Below, piece by piece: positions 18,261-27,786 of a DNA stretch of 64,000 nt. Position 1 is the first letter of the stretch; each line of letters opens with the position of its first letter. The position numbers and the translations under genes were made by a program. The notes beneath the pieces were generated by a model that saw only the letters and a program-made list of their open reading frames with translations, did not search any database and was not told the DNA's origin. This DNA is from Nostoc sp. NMS8 (GTDB lineage Bacteria > Cyanobacteriota > Cyanobacteriia > Cyanobacteriales > Nostocaceae), in contig NZ_JABXKK010000106.1 in assembly GCF_017115045.1 (NCBI RefSeq), positions 1 through 64,000 of the forward strand, given 5' to 3'.

Positions 18261-21200
18261 TCAATAAGCTCCTAAGTCTTTACCTTGATTAGGTATATTA
18301 TTTGGTAATCCATCTGACGGTTGCCATATTCGTAAACGAGTACCAAAAGTTTCAAAAATTGGTTTCCCTAAAGTTTGAACATATTGACGCAATTCAGGGA
18401 GAACTCTATTATGTCTAACATCATCTATCTGAATCCAAACATGATTAGACTTTTCCAAAATATGATTTAGTTTATCTACACTATTAACTATTTCTCCACC
18501 ACCCCAACGGTCTATTAACTTACCATCTTTCCAATAAGCTAAATCAAAGTTTTCATTTTTTAAAGGTGTAAATAGAAAGTAATCTAATTTACCTATGCTA
18601 ATTGGTGCAAAAGATGGCATTGTCGATAAGACAACATCTCCAGATTTTTTGTGAGTGCGAATATACTCGAAAAGAATAGTATTTTTTCTATTAATTGCCT
18701 CTTGATAACCAGATAATACTCTTTCTGGTTGTAAATTGCATATTATTACTAGGACAAAGCAAGTTACAAAAATTGTTTTTAACGGTAGAAAGTTATGTAG
18801 CAAAGATTGCATTATTCTCCCTAGAGACTCTATCATGCAAATACCACTGTAAATAGATAGTAAAATAAATATTGGATACATGCCATAAATATATCGCTCT
18901 TGTAAGTTATAAGCTAAAACAGTAACTAATAATATGTTCATATATATACTGCCAAATAGGAAAATTATTTTACTATTTTGATTTAGTTTAATAAAATATA
19001 GAATACCAATTATAAAAAGTAAGCTATAAATTGTACGCATTCTATCAGGGCCAATCATATAAGTCGCTAATAATCCTGTAGTATCAGAGAAATGAAGTCT
19101 AAGATATGAGGCTGTAGCATCAGATAAAGCAGGTAAAGGAGTTAAAAGTTTTATGACTGCAAAACCCAAATCAAAAGCAAAAATAATTAGCATCATTATG
19201 CTACCCAAAATAATCTGCCAGTCATGAAATAAGTTAAAAGGTCTATAAAAGTAAAGAAAACCGAGAATAAAAATCGGCAAAAGTGTTAAGTTAACTTCCT
19301 GAGTCAGTAAACTCATAGTTAAAGCAATGAAAAAAATAAACTGATATCGCCTTCCCTCCCTATCAATAAAACCTTTCAAGAATGACCAAAAGCAAAGTAT
19401 AGTCATGAATTGTAGAACGGGATAGAAACGGATAAATCGAGAATACCAAATCTCCCAAGGGTCTATAGCCAAAACTGCTATTACTAGGAGACAAATCCAT
19501 ACTTTTATAGTTAGTTGACGCGCAAAAATATAGACCAAAACTAGAGTAGCAGTCCCCCAAAGTACAGAAAGAAAGCGAGCATTAACTATAGAATCTCCCA
19601 CTAGCCGTAACCAAAAAGCCAGTAGGTAATGATAGAAAGGGCCACGAGTGTACCAAATACCTGAAGTTGCTATAGGTACACCTATGCGGAGGATGCCTCT
19701 AGTAGCATCTAAAGAAGTATTTTCATCAGCATCTAAGTCAATAAAGCTTAAATGATAAACTCTCAATCCAAAACCCACACCGACAATCAGGATAATAAAT
19801 GCCCACTCACCCCAAATAGCCCATTTTTGTTGAATGGTATTGAATGCATCTTCAAGAACTAAGATTGGTAATTGTTTCTGTCTATGCAACCATCCAAAAA
19901 TGAAGGCAGTAATTGCTGCTACAACAGCTAAACTAAGAACTACAAATATATTACCTCTTACTGCCAAGCTAAAACTCATACAAGTAACTAAACCTAGTAA
20001 TAACCAGAGAAAAGATAGAGGTAACTTTTTAATATTTAGCTTGACAATATTGAAAATTAATGTTGATACAACTATAGCTATAAATCCAAGTAATATTAGA
20101 TAATTGCTTTGTGGTTGGGCAAAAAGCAATCCCACTTCTGCTTCTGCAAAACGGTGTTTGAGTAAACCGATAACTATTAAAAATAAAGTTCCTGGCGATA
20201 ATATTGCTGCTCCTGTAGCAAAGTTCTTCCACCGACTATCTTTGTATCCCAGCCATAAGCTTAGAAGTGAGGCATAAATCACAGCAAAGGTAATTCCTCC
20301 TAGTTGCCAAAGACTTTGATGCCATAAGTAGTTTGGGTAATTAAGTAGATAAGCATCGCCTTCAAAGTTTCGCTGAAATTCTTGTTCTTTGGGTAAACTC
20401 AGAAGGGTTGCAGATTGACTTTTACCTGCACCCAATACCCAACCAGATACAGGTTGATTTATAGTTTTCCAAATATTATTGGTAGTAATTACTCCTACAA
20501 TTTCACTTTTTTGTGTTTCTGCCCAACCATCTAAGAGAAAATCGAGAGAACTATTTGGACTAACAAGATTGCTTCCTCCCGATGCAGCCTCCAAAGAACT
20601 AGCCAAACTTACTGCTAAGAAGTTATTCCCAGGTTGTAAAAGTTTTGTTACTTCCATTAAATGTAACTTACTGCCATCCTCGTCTCTATAACGGTTAACC
20701 AGATGACCGTTTAGCAACACGGAATACTGCCCTTCTCCTGCAAATCTAATGTAAGCATGAGCAATTGGAGTTTTTGGTATCTGCCACGCACCCCTCAACC
20801 ATTGCTCTCCTTTACGACTGGGAATTCCAGTTATCCAATTTCCCTCTAAGTTGCGATCAAATAAATTTTTACTTAACCGACTATAGGTAGCCTCTTTAGT
20901 GAAACCAAGTAACTTAGCTTCTGACCAACTTGTATCTGGAAAATCTAGGTCATACCATTGAAGCGAGTGATGGGTTTCCGAAAGATTTGAGATACGCCAA
21001 GAAGTTTCACCCGTTGTTAAGTTAACTGGCGTGGTATTGGCAACAGGATAAACAACCCCTTCAATCACCACACGGGGATTAGTTTGTCCTTTCTGAATTT
21101 CTAACGCAATGACATTTTTACCTGGACGCAAATTATGAGTTAGGTCTACATAAGTTGTTAATTTCCAGTCTTTAGAACTACCAAGTAAATAACAGACTGA

Positions 21201-21572
21201 TCCTTTATTACCGTAGCGACTACTATCATTGATATTTTGAAAAGGTACTCTCAATCCTGCACCAATACCACTAGGACTATTGAGAACACTATTTTCTCTC
21301 GCTATTTGCCTGCTATTGACGTATATAGTAAAGTCATTATCAGCACTTATTCGCAACCAACCTGCTTTTACACTGGTAGGTAAATCGAAGGTATGACGTG
21401 CATAAAAACGGTAAGTTGGTACTTGAGGAGCAATCCATTGAGCTTGTTGCGACCAAACTACACGTTCTACAGGAATGGGCGTTTTTTCCCAAATAGAAAA
21501 ACCTAATAACCCCATTAAAAGACCCAAAATTAATACTAGTCCTAATGGCAACCAACGACCTGAACGATGCAT
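18261..21572 (-). CDS. Large GT-C (PMT/ArnT-like) glycosyltransferase with N-terminal jelly-roll-like domains
   Basis: An 1103-residue membrane protein. After a first helix (LGLVLILGLLMGLLGFSIW) come two extracytoplasmic regions resembling galactose-binding or rhamnosidase-N beta-sandwich domains: FYARHTFDLP...WLRISADNDFTIYVNSRQIA...LRPGKNVIALEI, and WLRGAWQIP...AYIRFAGEGQYSVLLNGHLV...LQPGNNFLAVSL (roughly residues 35-180 and 250-340). A second group of helices leads to the GT-C core: LSFIDLDADENTSLDATRGI holds the acidic loop-1 motif, then RGPFYHYLLAFWL and DPWEIWYSRFIRFYP. GT-C enzymes use polyprenyl-phosphate sugars as donors. The start overlaps the upstream TPR gene stop (TAATG), so the two are coupled. 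Confidence 0.75.
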   Translation of the reverse strand: MHRSGRWLPLGLVLILGLLMGLLGFSIWEKTPIPVERVVWSQQAQWIAPQVPTYRFYARHTFDLPTSVKAGWLRISADNDFTIYVNSRQIARENSVLNSPSGIGAGLRVPFQNINDSSRYGNKGSVCYLLGSSKDWKLTTYVDLTHNLRPGKNVIALEIQKGQTNPRVVIEGVVYPVANTTPVNLTTGETSWRISNLSETHHSLQWYDLDFPDTSWSEAKLLGFTKEATYSRLSKNLFDRNLEGNWITGIPSRKGEQWLRGAWQIPKTPIAHAYIRFAGEGQYSVLLNGHLVNRYRDEDGSKLHLMEVTKLLQPGNNFLAVSLASSLEAASGGSNLVSPNSSLDFLLDGWAETQKSEIVGVITTNNIWKTINQPVSGWVLGAGKSQSATLLSLPKEQEFQRNFEGDAYLLNYPNYLWHQSLWQLGGITFAVIYASLLSLWLGYKDSRWKNFATGAAILSPGTLFLIVIGLLKHRFAEAEVGLLFAQPQSNYLILLGFIAIVVSTLIFNIVKLNIKKLPLSFLWLLLGLVTCMSFSLAVRGNIFVVLSLAVVAAITAFIFGWLHRQKQLPILVLEDAFNTIQQKWAIWGEWAFIILIVGVGFGLRVYHLSFIDLDADENTSLDATRGILRIGVPIATSGIWYTRGPFYHYLLAFWLRLVGDSIVNARFLSVLWGTATLVLVYIFARQLTIKVWICLLVIAVLAIDPWEIWYSRFIRFYPVLQFMTILCFWSFLKGFIDREGRRYQFIFFIALTMSLLTQEVNLTLLPIFILGFLYFYRPFNLFHDWQIILGSIMMLIIFAFDLGFAVIKLLTPLPALSDATASYLRLHFSDTTGLLATYMIGPDRMRTIYSLLFIIGILYFIKLNQNSKIIFLFGSIYMNILLVTVLAYNLQERYIYGMYPIFILLSIYSGICMIESLGRIMQSLLHNFLPLKTIFVTCFVLVIICNLQPERVLSGYQEAINRKNTILFEYIRTHKKSGDVVLSTMPSFAPISIGKLDYFLFTPLKNENFDLAYWKDGKLIDRWGGGEIVNSVDKLNHILEKSNHVWIQIDDVRHNRVLPELRQYVQTLGKPIFETFGTRLRIWQPSDGLPNNIPNQGKDLGAY

Positions 21573-22930
21573 TATTCTTCCTCTACAGCAGATTTATTCC
21601 AAGCTTTAGTATCAACTGATTGGCGATAGCGTTCCCAGGTTTGATTAACATTGCTATTACTATATTCATCCCAAGCTAAATGTAGGTAAGCTTGACCTAG
21701 TAATCCAATTCTCGGCTCTTGAAAGTATTGCTGTCCATTTATGATTTGTTTAGCAACCTCGGCTGATTTATGAAATTCCCCATTCACAACCCTAGCCAAC
21801 ATTAGGTCATAAAGGGCTTCTATATTACTAGGATAAATACTTACCGCCTTCTCAAAAATATCTGCTGCTGCTCCTGGCTTTCGTGTGTTTGATTTATTGA
21901 GATAATTAACCCCTTGATTCAGGATTGCTGCAACGAGATATCCCCTGGTTAAAAAGTGATGGGGTTGAATATCTAAAGATTTTTGAAAATAGTTTTCTGC
22001 TTCCTGAAAATTACTAATCCTATATTTTTCCAACCCTTTAACAAAGTTAATTAAAGCAATATCTGGTATATCTGCATAAAACTCTGCTCTTGCTAATCGC
22101 TCTAAAAATACTTCATCTCCTTGTAAAGGAGGATACCATAATGTTAAAACCTTACTAGTATTCGCAACCTGAAAATATTCACCTTTGGCAAACTGGGTAT
22201 CTAATTTAGAATTAACAATATTAATACTTATTATAATACTTAAGATTAACACTAATAATAAAACTGCTCCTGGTAAAAACAGCTTCATATCTTGAATAAA
22301 AATATTCAAACTTGCATTTCTTTCTCCTAAATAAAACCCAAATAAACTAATAATTAGCCCGATCAGAGCAAAACTCCAACCCTTGCCTATAAAGGTAAAA
22401 AAGCTGTTTTTGTAGCCAAGTCCATAAAGTACAATTTTCTCCCATGATGGCATCTGGAAAAATAGGCTATCTTGAATTGATATTTCAAAGATAGAGGGAG
22501 GAGTATCTGGCGCATCTAAAGATATATTCTGTTTCCATTGGGATTGGATCTCAGAGAAATTTTTGTCAACATGAGTAGATACTTTTTGCCCCTGCTTGTA
22601 GTAACTTGACGCTATAAAATCAACAGTAGGTGACCAAGTTGTGATGAAATAAGGAAAGAGCAAAGCTGTCAACAACGCTGTCCACAAGGATAACCGGGCA
22701 GCACGACTTATATTCAATCCAATAGCTAAGGCACAACCGACAATTATAAAGAAAGCTACCGTGAATCTAGCCAAATTTGCCCAAAATAGATTTGTACCAA
22801 ATGTTTCTAAAGCTTGAGGTGGTAAACGATACCAGGGAAATATTACTCCTAGTACTAAAACTATAAAACCGATGAAAATAGTAATTTTTTGTCGATTAAA
22901 CCAGCTAAACCAAGAATGTAACTTGTTCAT
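21572..22930 (-). CDS. Polytopic membrane protein with C-terminal TPR repeats
   Basis: A 452-residue protein. The N-terminal half has about four membrane helices (ITIFIGFIVLVLGVIFPWYR; FTVAFFIIVGCALAIGL; WSFALIGLIISLFGFYLG; GAVLLLVLILSIIISINIV) and a loop of about 90 residues probably outside. The C-terminal third contains TPR-like helical pairs (YRISNFQEAENYFQKSLDIQ; PGAAADIFEKAVSIYPSNIE). It may scaffold the glycan-assembly proteins around it. Its stop overlaps the GT-C gene start, and it begins 13 bp after the membrane fusion protein gene. No known family name is assigned. Confidence 0.7.
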   Translation of the reverse strand: MNKLHSWFSWFNRQKITIFIGFIVLVLGVIFPWYRLPPQALETFGTNLFWANLARFTVAFFIIVGCALAIGLNISRAARLSLWTALLTALLFPYFITTWSPTVDFIASSYYKQGQKVSTHVDKNFSEIQSQWKQNISLDAPDTPPSIFEISIQDSLFFQMPSWEKIVLYGLGYKNSFFTFIGKGWSFALIGLIISLFGFYLGERNASLNIFIQDMKLFLPGAVLLLVLILSIIISINIVNSKLDTQFAKGEYFQVANTSKVLTLWYPPLQGDEVFLERLARAEFYADIPDIALINFVKGLEKYRISNFQEAENYFQKSLDIQPHHFLTRGYLVAAILNQGVNYLNKSNTRKPGAAADIFEKAVSIYPSNIEALYDLMLARVVNGEFHKSAEVAKQIINGQQYFQEPRIGLLGQAYLHLAWDEYSNSNVNQTWERYRQSVDTKAWNKSAVEEE

Positions 22931-22943
22931 AACGAATTACTTC

Positions 22944-24467
22944 CTAGCGTTGTTGTGCAATTGGCATTTGTGCAGATTGTGCTTCGATGCGATCGCCTGG
23001 ATTTAAAGCTCTGGCAGAAGGTACCACCTGTTCTCCAGGTTTTAAGCCTTCTAGTACTTCGCGCTGATTATCAAATATCCTCCCTAGCTTGACTTTTCTG
23101 ACAACAGCTTGACCGGCTTCGGCAACCATTACCATGCCTTCACCAGCAGACAAATGAGTGACAGAACTTTCTGGAATAACTAAGGCTGTCTTGCCTTGAT
23201 TCATAAACTGAACATAACCCTGTAACCCAGGGGGCATTTGCAGATTATTAACAGCAATCCAAGCAGAATAAGTATACTGTCGATCAATGCCCACTCTACC
23301 AGGTCGAGTTGAATTGGTTTCCACTGTGGGATTAAGTTGAATAACCTGTCCCTCAAATGTACGTCCAGGATACGCTATCAAACGCACTGTAGCCTTGTTA
23401 CCGACTTTTATGGCGTTCAGTCGCGCTTGGTCAATATAAGCCTTAAATACAATATTCTGAGTCAGAGTCATTAGAGCGTCACGGTTACGTGCATCCGCTA
23501 TTTCTCCACTATGAATATTGACTACACTAACCAATCCATCGGTACTGGCATAAATTACTGTTCTATTCAAGTCTCTAAGAGCTTTCTGTAGGTCTATTCT
23601 TCTGTTTTCGACAGTCAAGCGAGCATTTGCCAAATCTTTATCTAGATTTTCCTGAGCTAGTTTCAGAGCTTGTTGAGCAGAAATTAATTCATTTTTACGA
23701 CTGAGGTGAAAATCTTTATTAATAAATCGCTTATTTTGGGTATCAATAACTCCTTGTTGAGCACTCAACAGTTCTCTTTTCCGAGTTGCATAAATATCTT
23801 GCATGTCATATAGCTGAAATCTTGAAATTGCTCCCTGATCTGCTAACAATTTAATTTGGTTAAGTTTCTCTTCAGCGGTAGTTAACCTTAATTGAGCAGC
23901 CTGAACATTGTTGTTTACTTCCTGCTCTGCTAGATTGTCGATTTCTTTTTGTTGAGTTTGAGATGCATCAGCTCTTTCTTCAGCAAACCTCAAATTTGCT
24001 TGTAAATCTAGCAACCTCCCTGGTGCGGAACTTTGCAAAGTTTGGATGTTTTTCTCAGCAGTGGCAAGGTTATTTCGAGCTGTATTTACTTGGTCTTCAA
24101 AGGGAGCTTTTTGTAAAACAAGCAGCGGTTGACCTCGACGCACCCACTGTCCTTCCTCAACGTCCACTTTTTCTACCAGCCCTGATATCTGAGAGCGGAC
24201 ATCTACTTGTTGCATAGCAACGGATTCGCCCGGTGCTGCTAAACTATCTTCTAAATTTTTGGTTTCCACTGCTACAGTTTCAACTTGGATGGGTTTACCA
24301 GCCATACGTTGCAGAGCAGGATAACCAAAACCTGAAGAGTAAAATCTTGATTCTGGATCTTTCAGGGCGGGTAAAAGCACTCTTACAGATAGAATCCCCA
24401 TTAGACCTAAAGGTGCTACTACCAATGTAGTCAGAATTGCACGAGATAATAAGAGACGGGCTTGCAT
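22944..24467 (-). CDS. HlyD/RND-type membrane fusion protein
   Basis: A 507-residue periplasmic adaptor. An N-terminal helix (ILTTLVVAPLGLMGILSVRV) anchors it. The lipoyl half-motifs are VDVRSQISGLVEKVDVEEGQWVRRGQPLLVL and VIYASTDGLVSVVNIHSGEI, flanking a long coiled coil (about residues 140-300), then a beta-barrel segment (FKAYIDQARLNAIKVGNKAT) and a membrane-proximal domain (VRKVKLGRIFDNQREVLEGL). Such adaptors join an inner-membrane exporter to an outer-membrane channel. No ABC, RND or TolC-like partner lies next to it; instead it is embedded in glycan genes, so it may serve polysaccharide export. Confidence 0.85.
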   Translation of the reverse strand: MQARLLLSRAILTTLVVAPLGLMGILSVRVLLPALKDPESRFYSSGFGYPALQRMAGKPIQVETVAVETKNLEDSLAAPGESVAMQQVDVRSQISGLVEKVDVEEGQWVRRGQPLLVLQKAPFEDQVNTARNNLATAEKNIQTLQSSAPGRLLDLQANLRFAEERADASQTQQKEIDNLAEQEVNNNVQAAQLRLTTAEEKLNQIKLLADQGAISRFQLYDMQDIYATRKRELLSAQQGVIDTQNKRFINKDFHLSRKNELISAQQALKLAQENLDKDLANARLTVENRRIDLQKALRDLNRTVIYASTDGLVSVVNIHSGEIADARNRDALMTLTQNIVFKAYIDQARLNAIKVGNKATVRLIAYPGRTFEGQVIQLNPTVETNSTRPGRVGIDRQYTYSAWIAVNNLQMPPGLQGYVQFMNQGKTALVIPESSVTHLSAGEGMVMVAEAGQAVVRKVKLGRIFDNQREVLEGLKPGEQVVPSARALNPGDRIEAQSAQMPIAQQR

Positions 24468-24507
24468 AGTTTTTATACAAAATTAGTACTAAATAGGACA
24501 CTTATTA

Positions 24508-25734
24508 TTAAGTAAGAGTTGCAGTACTTTTTTCCGTAAAACAGCTATCTAGAGCTTTAGCAAAAACCTGTTGCCACATTGGAATAATGCGATGCCAGCT
24601 AAAACGGACTTGCACATCTGCCAAACCTTTTTGCCCCATTTGTGTAGCTCTGATTGGGTCTAATAACAAACTCAGGATTGCTTGTGCTAGAGCTTCTGGA
24701 GCTTTTTCTGGTACTAGCAATCCTGTGATACCAGATTGAATCACATCAACAATTCCGCCGACAGCACTGGCAATTACAGGTTTTTGATGGGCTAAAGCTT
24801 CAATCATGACGATTCCCAAACCTTCAGTATCACCTTTACTATCTACGATGGCTGGTAATACAAAAATGTCACACTCAGCATATTCTGAAGCTAATTCTTC
24901 TTTACTGACAAAGCCCAAAAAGTCTATTACGTCATCTAATAAGAGTGTATGGCACTGTGATTTAATTTCTTGTTCCAGAAGACCCTTACCGACAATCCTT
25001 AAACGCACAGTTTGTTGAGCTAATACTAAAGGTAGAGCCTCCAATAAATATCGTAAACCTTTGCGCTCATCTAATCTACCAACAAATAAAAGTCTCGGAA
25101 CTTCCAAAGGTGGGCGTTGTTTAGGTGGCTTGGCTTCAATAGTTAGACCATAAGGAATTACGGTAATATCTCCATCATAAAGTTTTTGAATCAACCCAGC
25201 AGTAAAAGAAGAATTTGCTGTTACACCTTTGGCAATAGGCAATAACCAACGAAGAATATTAGTTACAAAGCCAAACTTATTTGCTAACATCAGTTCGGCT
25301 CCGTGGAAACTAAACACCATTGGAATGCCTAGTAAAATACTTGCGGGTAAACCCATCAATCCATGTGGGAAAGGCCAGTGAATTTGGAGTAAATCTGGCT
25401 TTTGTTTACGACATACCCAAAGCAATTGTAACGTACCTAACAAGATATACAAAGCAGCAACTAACAAATAAAGAGGTTGTCTTTGCAATTTTGTAGGAGC
25501 GCCATCGCGTACCAAATTTTCAAATTTTTTGGGAAAATAGCGAAAACGATAGACTTTAACTCCATCTAAATCATGACTTTGAGAACCTTCGTATGCTGGA
25601 GCAAACACTGTAAATTTGGCTCCTGTTGGTTGCAAACGCAAAATCGCTTCTCTGACGAATGCACCGTGATTGGCATCAGCCGTCATTGGATAGACAGAAG
25701 TGACAACCAAAATGTGTTTTCCTGTAATATCCAT
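24508..25734 (-). CDS. Glycosyltransferase family 4 protein
   Basis: A 408-residue GT-B glycosyltransferase of the GT4 family, retaining mechanism, cytoplasmic or membrane-associated. Visible are the N-terminal HHGAFVREAILRLQ-type acceptor loop (NHGAFVREAI), FSFHGAELM, LLFVGRLDERKGLRYLLEAL at the start of the donor domain, and the EX7E-like motif in GLGIVMIEALAHQKPVIASA. The donor sugar is not predictable. It is third in the glycan cluster. Confidence 0.87.
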   Translation of the reverse strand: MDITGKHILVVTSVYPMTADANHGAFVREAILRLQPTGAKFTVFAPAYEGSQSHDLDGVKVYRFRYFPKKFENLVRDGAPTKLQRQPLYLLVAALYILLGTLQLLWVCRKQKPDLLQIHWPFPHGLMGLPASILLGIPMVFSFHGAELMLANKFGFVTNILRWLLPIAKGVTANSSFTAGLIQKLYDGDITVIPYGLTIEAKPPKQRPPLEVPRLLFVGRLDERKGLRYLLEALPLVLAQQTVRLRIVGKGLLEQEIKSQCHTLLLDDVIDFLGFVSKEELASEYAECDIFVLPAIVDSKGDTEGLGIVMIEALAHQKPVIASAVGGIVDVIQSGITGLLVPEKAPEALAQAILSLLLDPIRATQMGQKGLADVQVRFSWHRIIPMWQQVFAKALDSCFTEKSTATLT

Positions 25735-25844
25735 ACATTTTTACTACAATCTTGTTTGGAATACTTTGGCTATAAATATCAGCAATTCAGGGTATTTAAG
25801 GTAATTTAGTAAATATTATATGCAATTAGATGCAGAATAACTGA

Positions 25845-26618
25845 CTAAAATAACTTAGCTTTGAGTCTTGCTTTTAGACTAGTGATGGAATTGTATAACT
25901 TAGCGAATCTAAATTTTAGAAGGGAGTCCTTTTCAGGAGCAAAACTTGCTAGCTTTCTCACAGGTAATCTATCAAATAATTCTTCCTTATAGATAGGGAT
26001 AAGAATTACTTTACGAGTTAATCCTTCAGGTAATCTTAATTGCTCAAAACCATGATAAGTAGTCTCATCTGATTGCATAATAATACAGCGATTAAATTGA
26101 GGAGCAATTTCACTAGTTAATCCTGTTAAACCTGAACGCAGTAAAAGTTGTCCTCCGTATTCTTTTTTCCAGTCTTTATTTAGATAGATGAGAATGTTCA
26201 AACAATGTAGCCAGTTATGTTTTGATGGATGTAGGTTGAAGTCTGTATGCATTTCTAGAAAACTACCATTAACACCTTGGTGAATATCTCCACCAAATTC
26301 GCAATCAATAAATACATTTTCCCCTGCAAGTTTGCTAAGAAATAGTTTTAACCTACTAGATGTTACTTCTTTATAAAGTGCAGTAAATGAATTAGAAATT
26401 TGATTCCACTTTGATAATACATATTTATTAGGAGAATAAATATAGTGGTGAGAGCGACTCATAGCCGAAATACCTGGAAAATCCCGCAATAAATCTTCTG
26501 CTAAAGATTCATCTAAAAAATTGTCAATCACAATATGAGGAAAGGGGATTGCTGCATGATGCAAAGACACCCATTCTTTATATTTATCATATACAGTTAG
26601 ATTAACTGCACAATGCAT
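25845..26618 (-). CDS. 2OG-Fe(II) oxygenase family protein
   Basis: A 257-residue protein of the prolyl-4-hydroxylase-like 2-oxoglutarate/Fe(II) oxygenase fold. The opening IPFPHIVIDNFLDESLAEDL is typical. The metal triad is likely H and D of MHTDFNLHPSKHN with the later H of ETTYHGFEQL, and the Arg of TRKVILIPIYKE would bind 2-oxoglutarate. Its place between two glycosyltransferases suggests it modifies a sugar chain or a carrier protein, but the substrate is unknown. Gaps of 110 bp downstream and 263 bp upstream separate it from its neighbours. Confidence 0.75.
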   Translation of the reverse strand: MHCAVNLTVYDKYKEWVSLHHAAIPFPHIVIDNFLDESLAEDLLRDFPGISAMSRSHHYIYSPNKYVLSKWNQISNSFTALYKEVTSSRLKLFLSKLAGENVFIDCEFGGDIHQGVNGSFLEMHTDFNLHPSKHNWLHCLNILIYLNKDWKKEYGGQLLLRSGLTGLTSEIAPQFNRCIIMQSDETTYHGFEQLRLPEGLTRKVILIPIYKEELFDRLPVRKLASFAPEKDSLLKFRFAKLYNSITSLKARLKAKLF

Positions 26619-26881
26619 AAGCTTATGTTCTCATAATTGAATGACGTTGGCTCAAATAATTATCTATGCTGATACTGTATTTAGCTAATAAGCTTGTTTG
26701 GATACTAAACAGAAAGTTGCTAGCTCAATCCATCTCAGACTAGGAACAATTTTAAATTTCCCAATCGCTGAAGTCAAAACTTAGGAATGGGTAGGCAGCA
26801 ATCAACAAGTAAAGAGTAGGAATTATCATTTGTGTTACTGCCTCAATTACCAAAAAAAAGCTATCTATAACAACAAGTTAA

Positions 26882-27715
26882 CTACCGACCTGTTTCAACA
26901 TCCATCTGCATATCAAAAGCTTCTCGACCAGCTCGAAATCCTACTTTTAAGGCTGCTAAAATTGCTAAAAGATACCGCAAGGGAAGAATGGGACGGTGTT
27001 GAAAATAGAACCACGACAAAGCTCTAGAAAAATCGATCGCAGATGAAATTAAGCGCTTGCGACCAAATTTGCTTTTACCCGAAAAGCGGGGATACCAAGG
27101 TGTTGGCACTTCGATAATGTGATGCCCTTTGGCTGCTAAAATTGCTAGCAGATAGCGGTGGGTAGTTACTTCAATTTGTAAATCAACTAGCAAATCCCGA
27201 CGTACCAGTTTAATCCAGTTCATATCATGGATATTGAGTCCAAAAGCTAATTTACAGGCAGTATTGGCAAACTTCGATGCCAAAATTTTGCCATCTCCTC
27301 GTTGTTGTCTCCAACCTGCAACACCATCTATCCCAGGTTTGCAAGCATTCAAAAGTATTGGTATATCGGTTGCTGGATCAGATTCTAAATCAGCTTGGCT
27401 CCAGCAAATCCAATCTGTTCTAACATTAGCGATCGCTGTCTTCCAGACTTCAGTTACGCCTCGTCTCTGGGAATGAGAAATTACTTGCAGAAAAGGGTAT
27501 TGCTTAGTCAGTTTTGTTAATATTTCAGGACTATTATCTGTGCTGCCATCATCAATTAGCAATACTGGGAAAGTAAAGCCAAGCTTTTCAAAGGCTTTTT
27601 CCACAGAAATTAGCAAAGGCTCTAAGTTACCTTCTTCGTTAAGAGCAGGAATCACAACCGTGACAGAGCGACTCTCAACAGGTGTTAGTGACAAATCCTT
27701 TTTGAGCGAGGTCAT
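26882..27715 (-). CDS. GT2 glycosyltransferase, polyprenyl-phosphate sugar synthase-like
   Basis: A 277-residue GT2 enzyme resembling dolichol-phosphate mannose synthase/DPM1. Motifs: VVIPALNEEGNLEPLL, VLLIDDGSTDNSPEIL, SQADLESDP (DXD equivalent) and RRDLLVDLQIEVTTHRYLLA, with a late positively charged segment (KSKFGRKRLISSAIDF). Two short hydrophobic stretches near the C-terminus could touch the membrane. It probably loads a sugar on a polyprenyl phosphate, which the GT-C enzyme downstream could use. TAAGGAGAT precedes the ATG, a strong ribosome-binding site, and a hairpin (27740-27778) sits just upstream of that. Confidence 0.82.
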   Translation of the reverse strand: MTSLKKDLSLTPVESRSVTVVIPALNEEGNLEPLLISVEKAFEKLGFTFPVLLIDDGSTDNSPEILTKLTKQYPFLQVISHSQRRGVTEVWKTAIANVRTDWICWSQADLESDPATDIPILLNACKPGIDGVAGWRQQRGDGKILASKFANTACKLAFGLNIHDMNWIKLVRRDLLVDLQIEVTTHRYLLAILAAKGHHIIEVPTPWYPRFSGKSKFGRKRLISSAIDFSRALSWFYFQHRPILPLRYLLAILAALKVGFRAGREAFDMQMDVETGR

Positions 27716-27739
27716 AGGTATCTCCTTAATTTCCTAGTG

Positions 27740-27778
27740 AATAGCACTGCTCTTGCTTGCCGGCTGGACAGTGCTATT
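27740..27778. ncRNA. Hairpin A with conserved 19-nt loop
   Basis: AATAGCACTG pairs perfectly with CAGTGCTATT around the loop CTCTTGCTTGCCGGCTGGA. The same loop recurs in hairpin B (27945-27979), while two stem pairs change in a compensatory way (A-T to G-C and T-A to G-C). The plus strand continues with TTTTCTTT, terminator-like; on the minus strand it lies in the leader of the GT2 gene. It may be a structured RNA, a terminator or a repeat. I do not recognise the motif. Confidence 0.5.
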
Positions 27779-27786
27779 TTCTTTAG

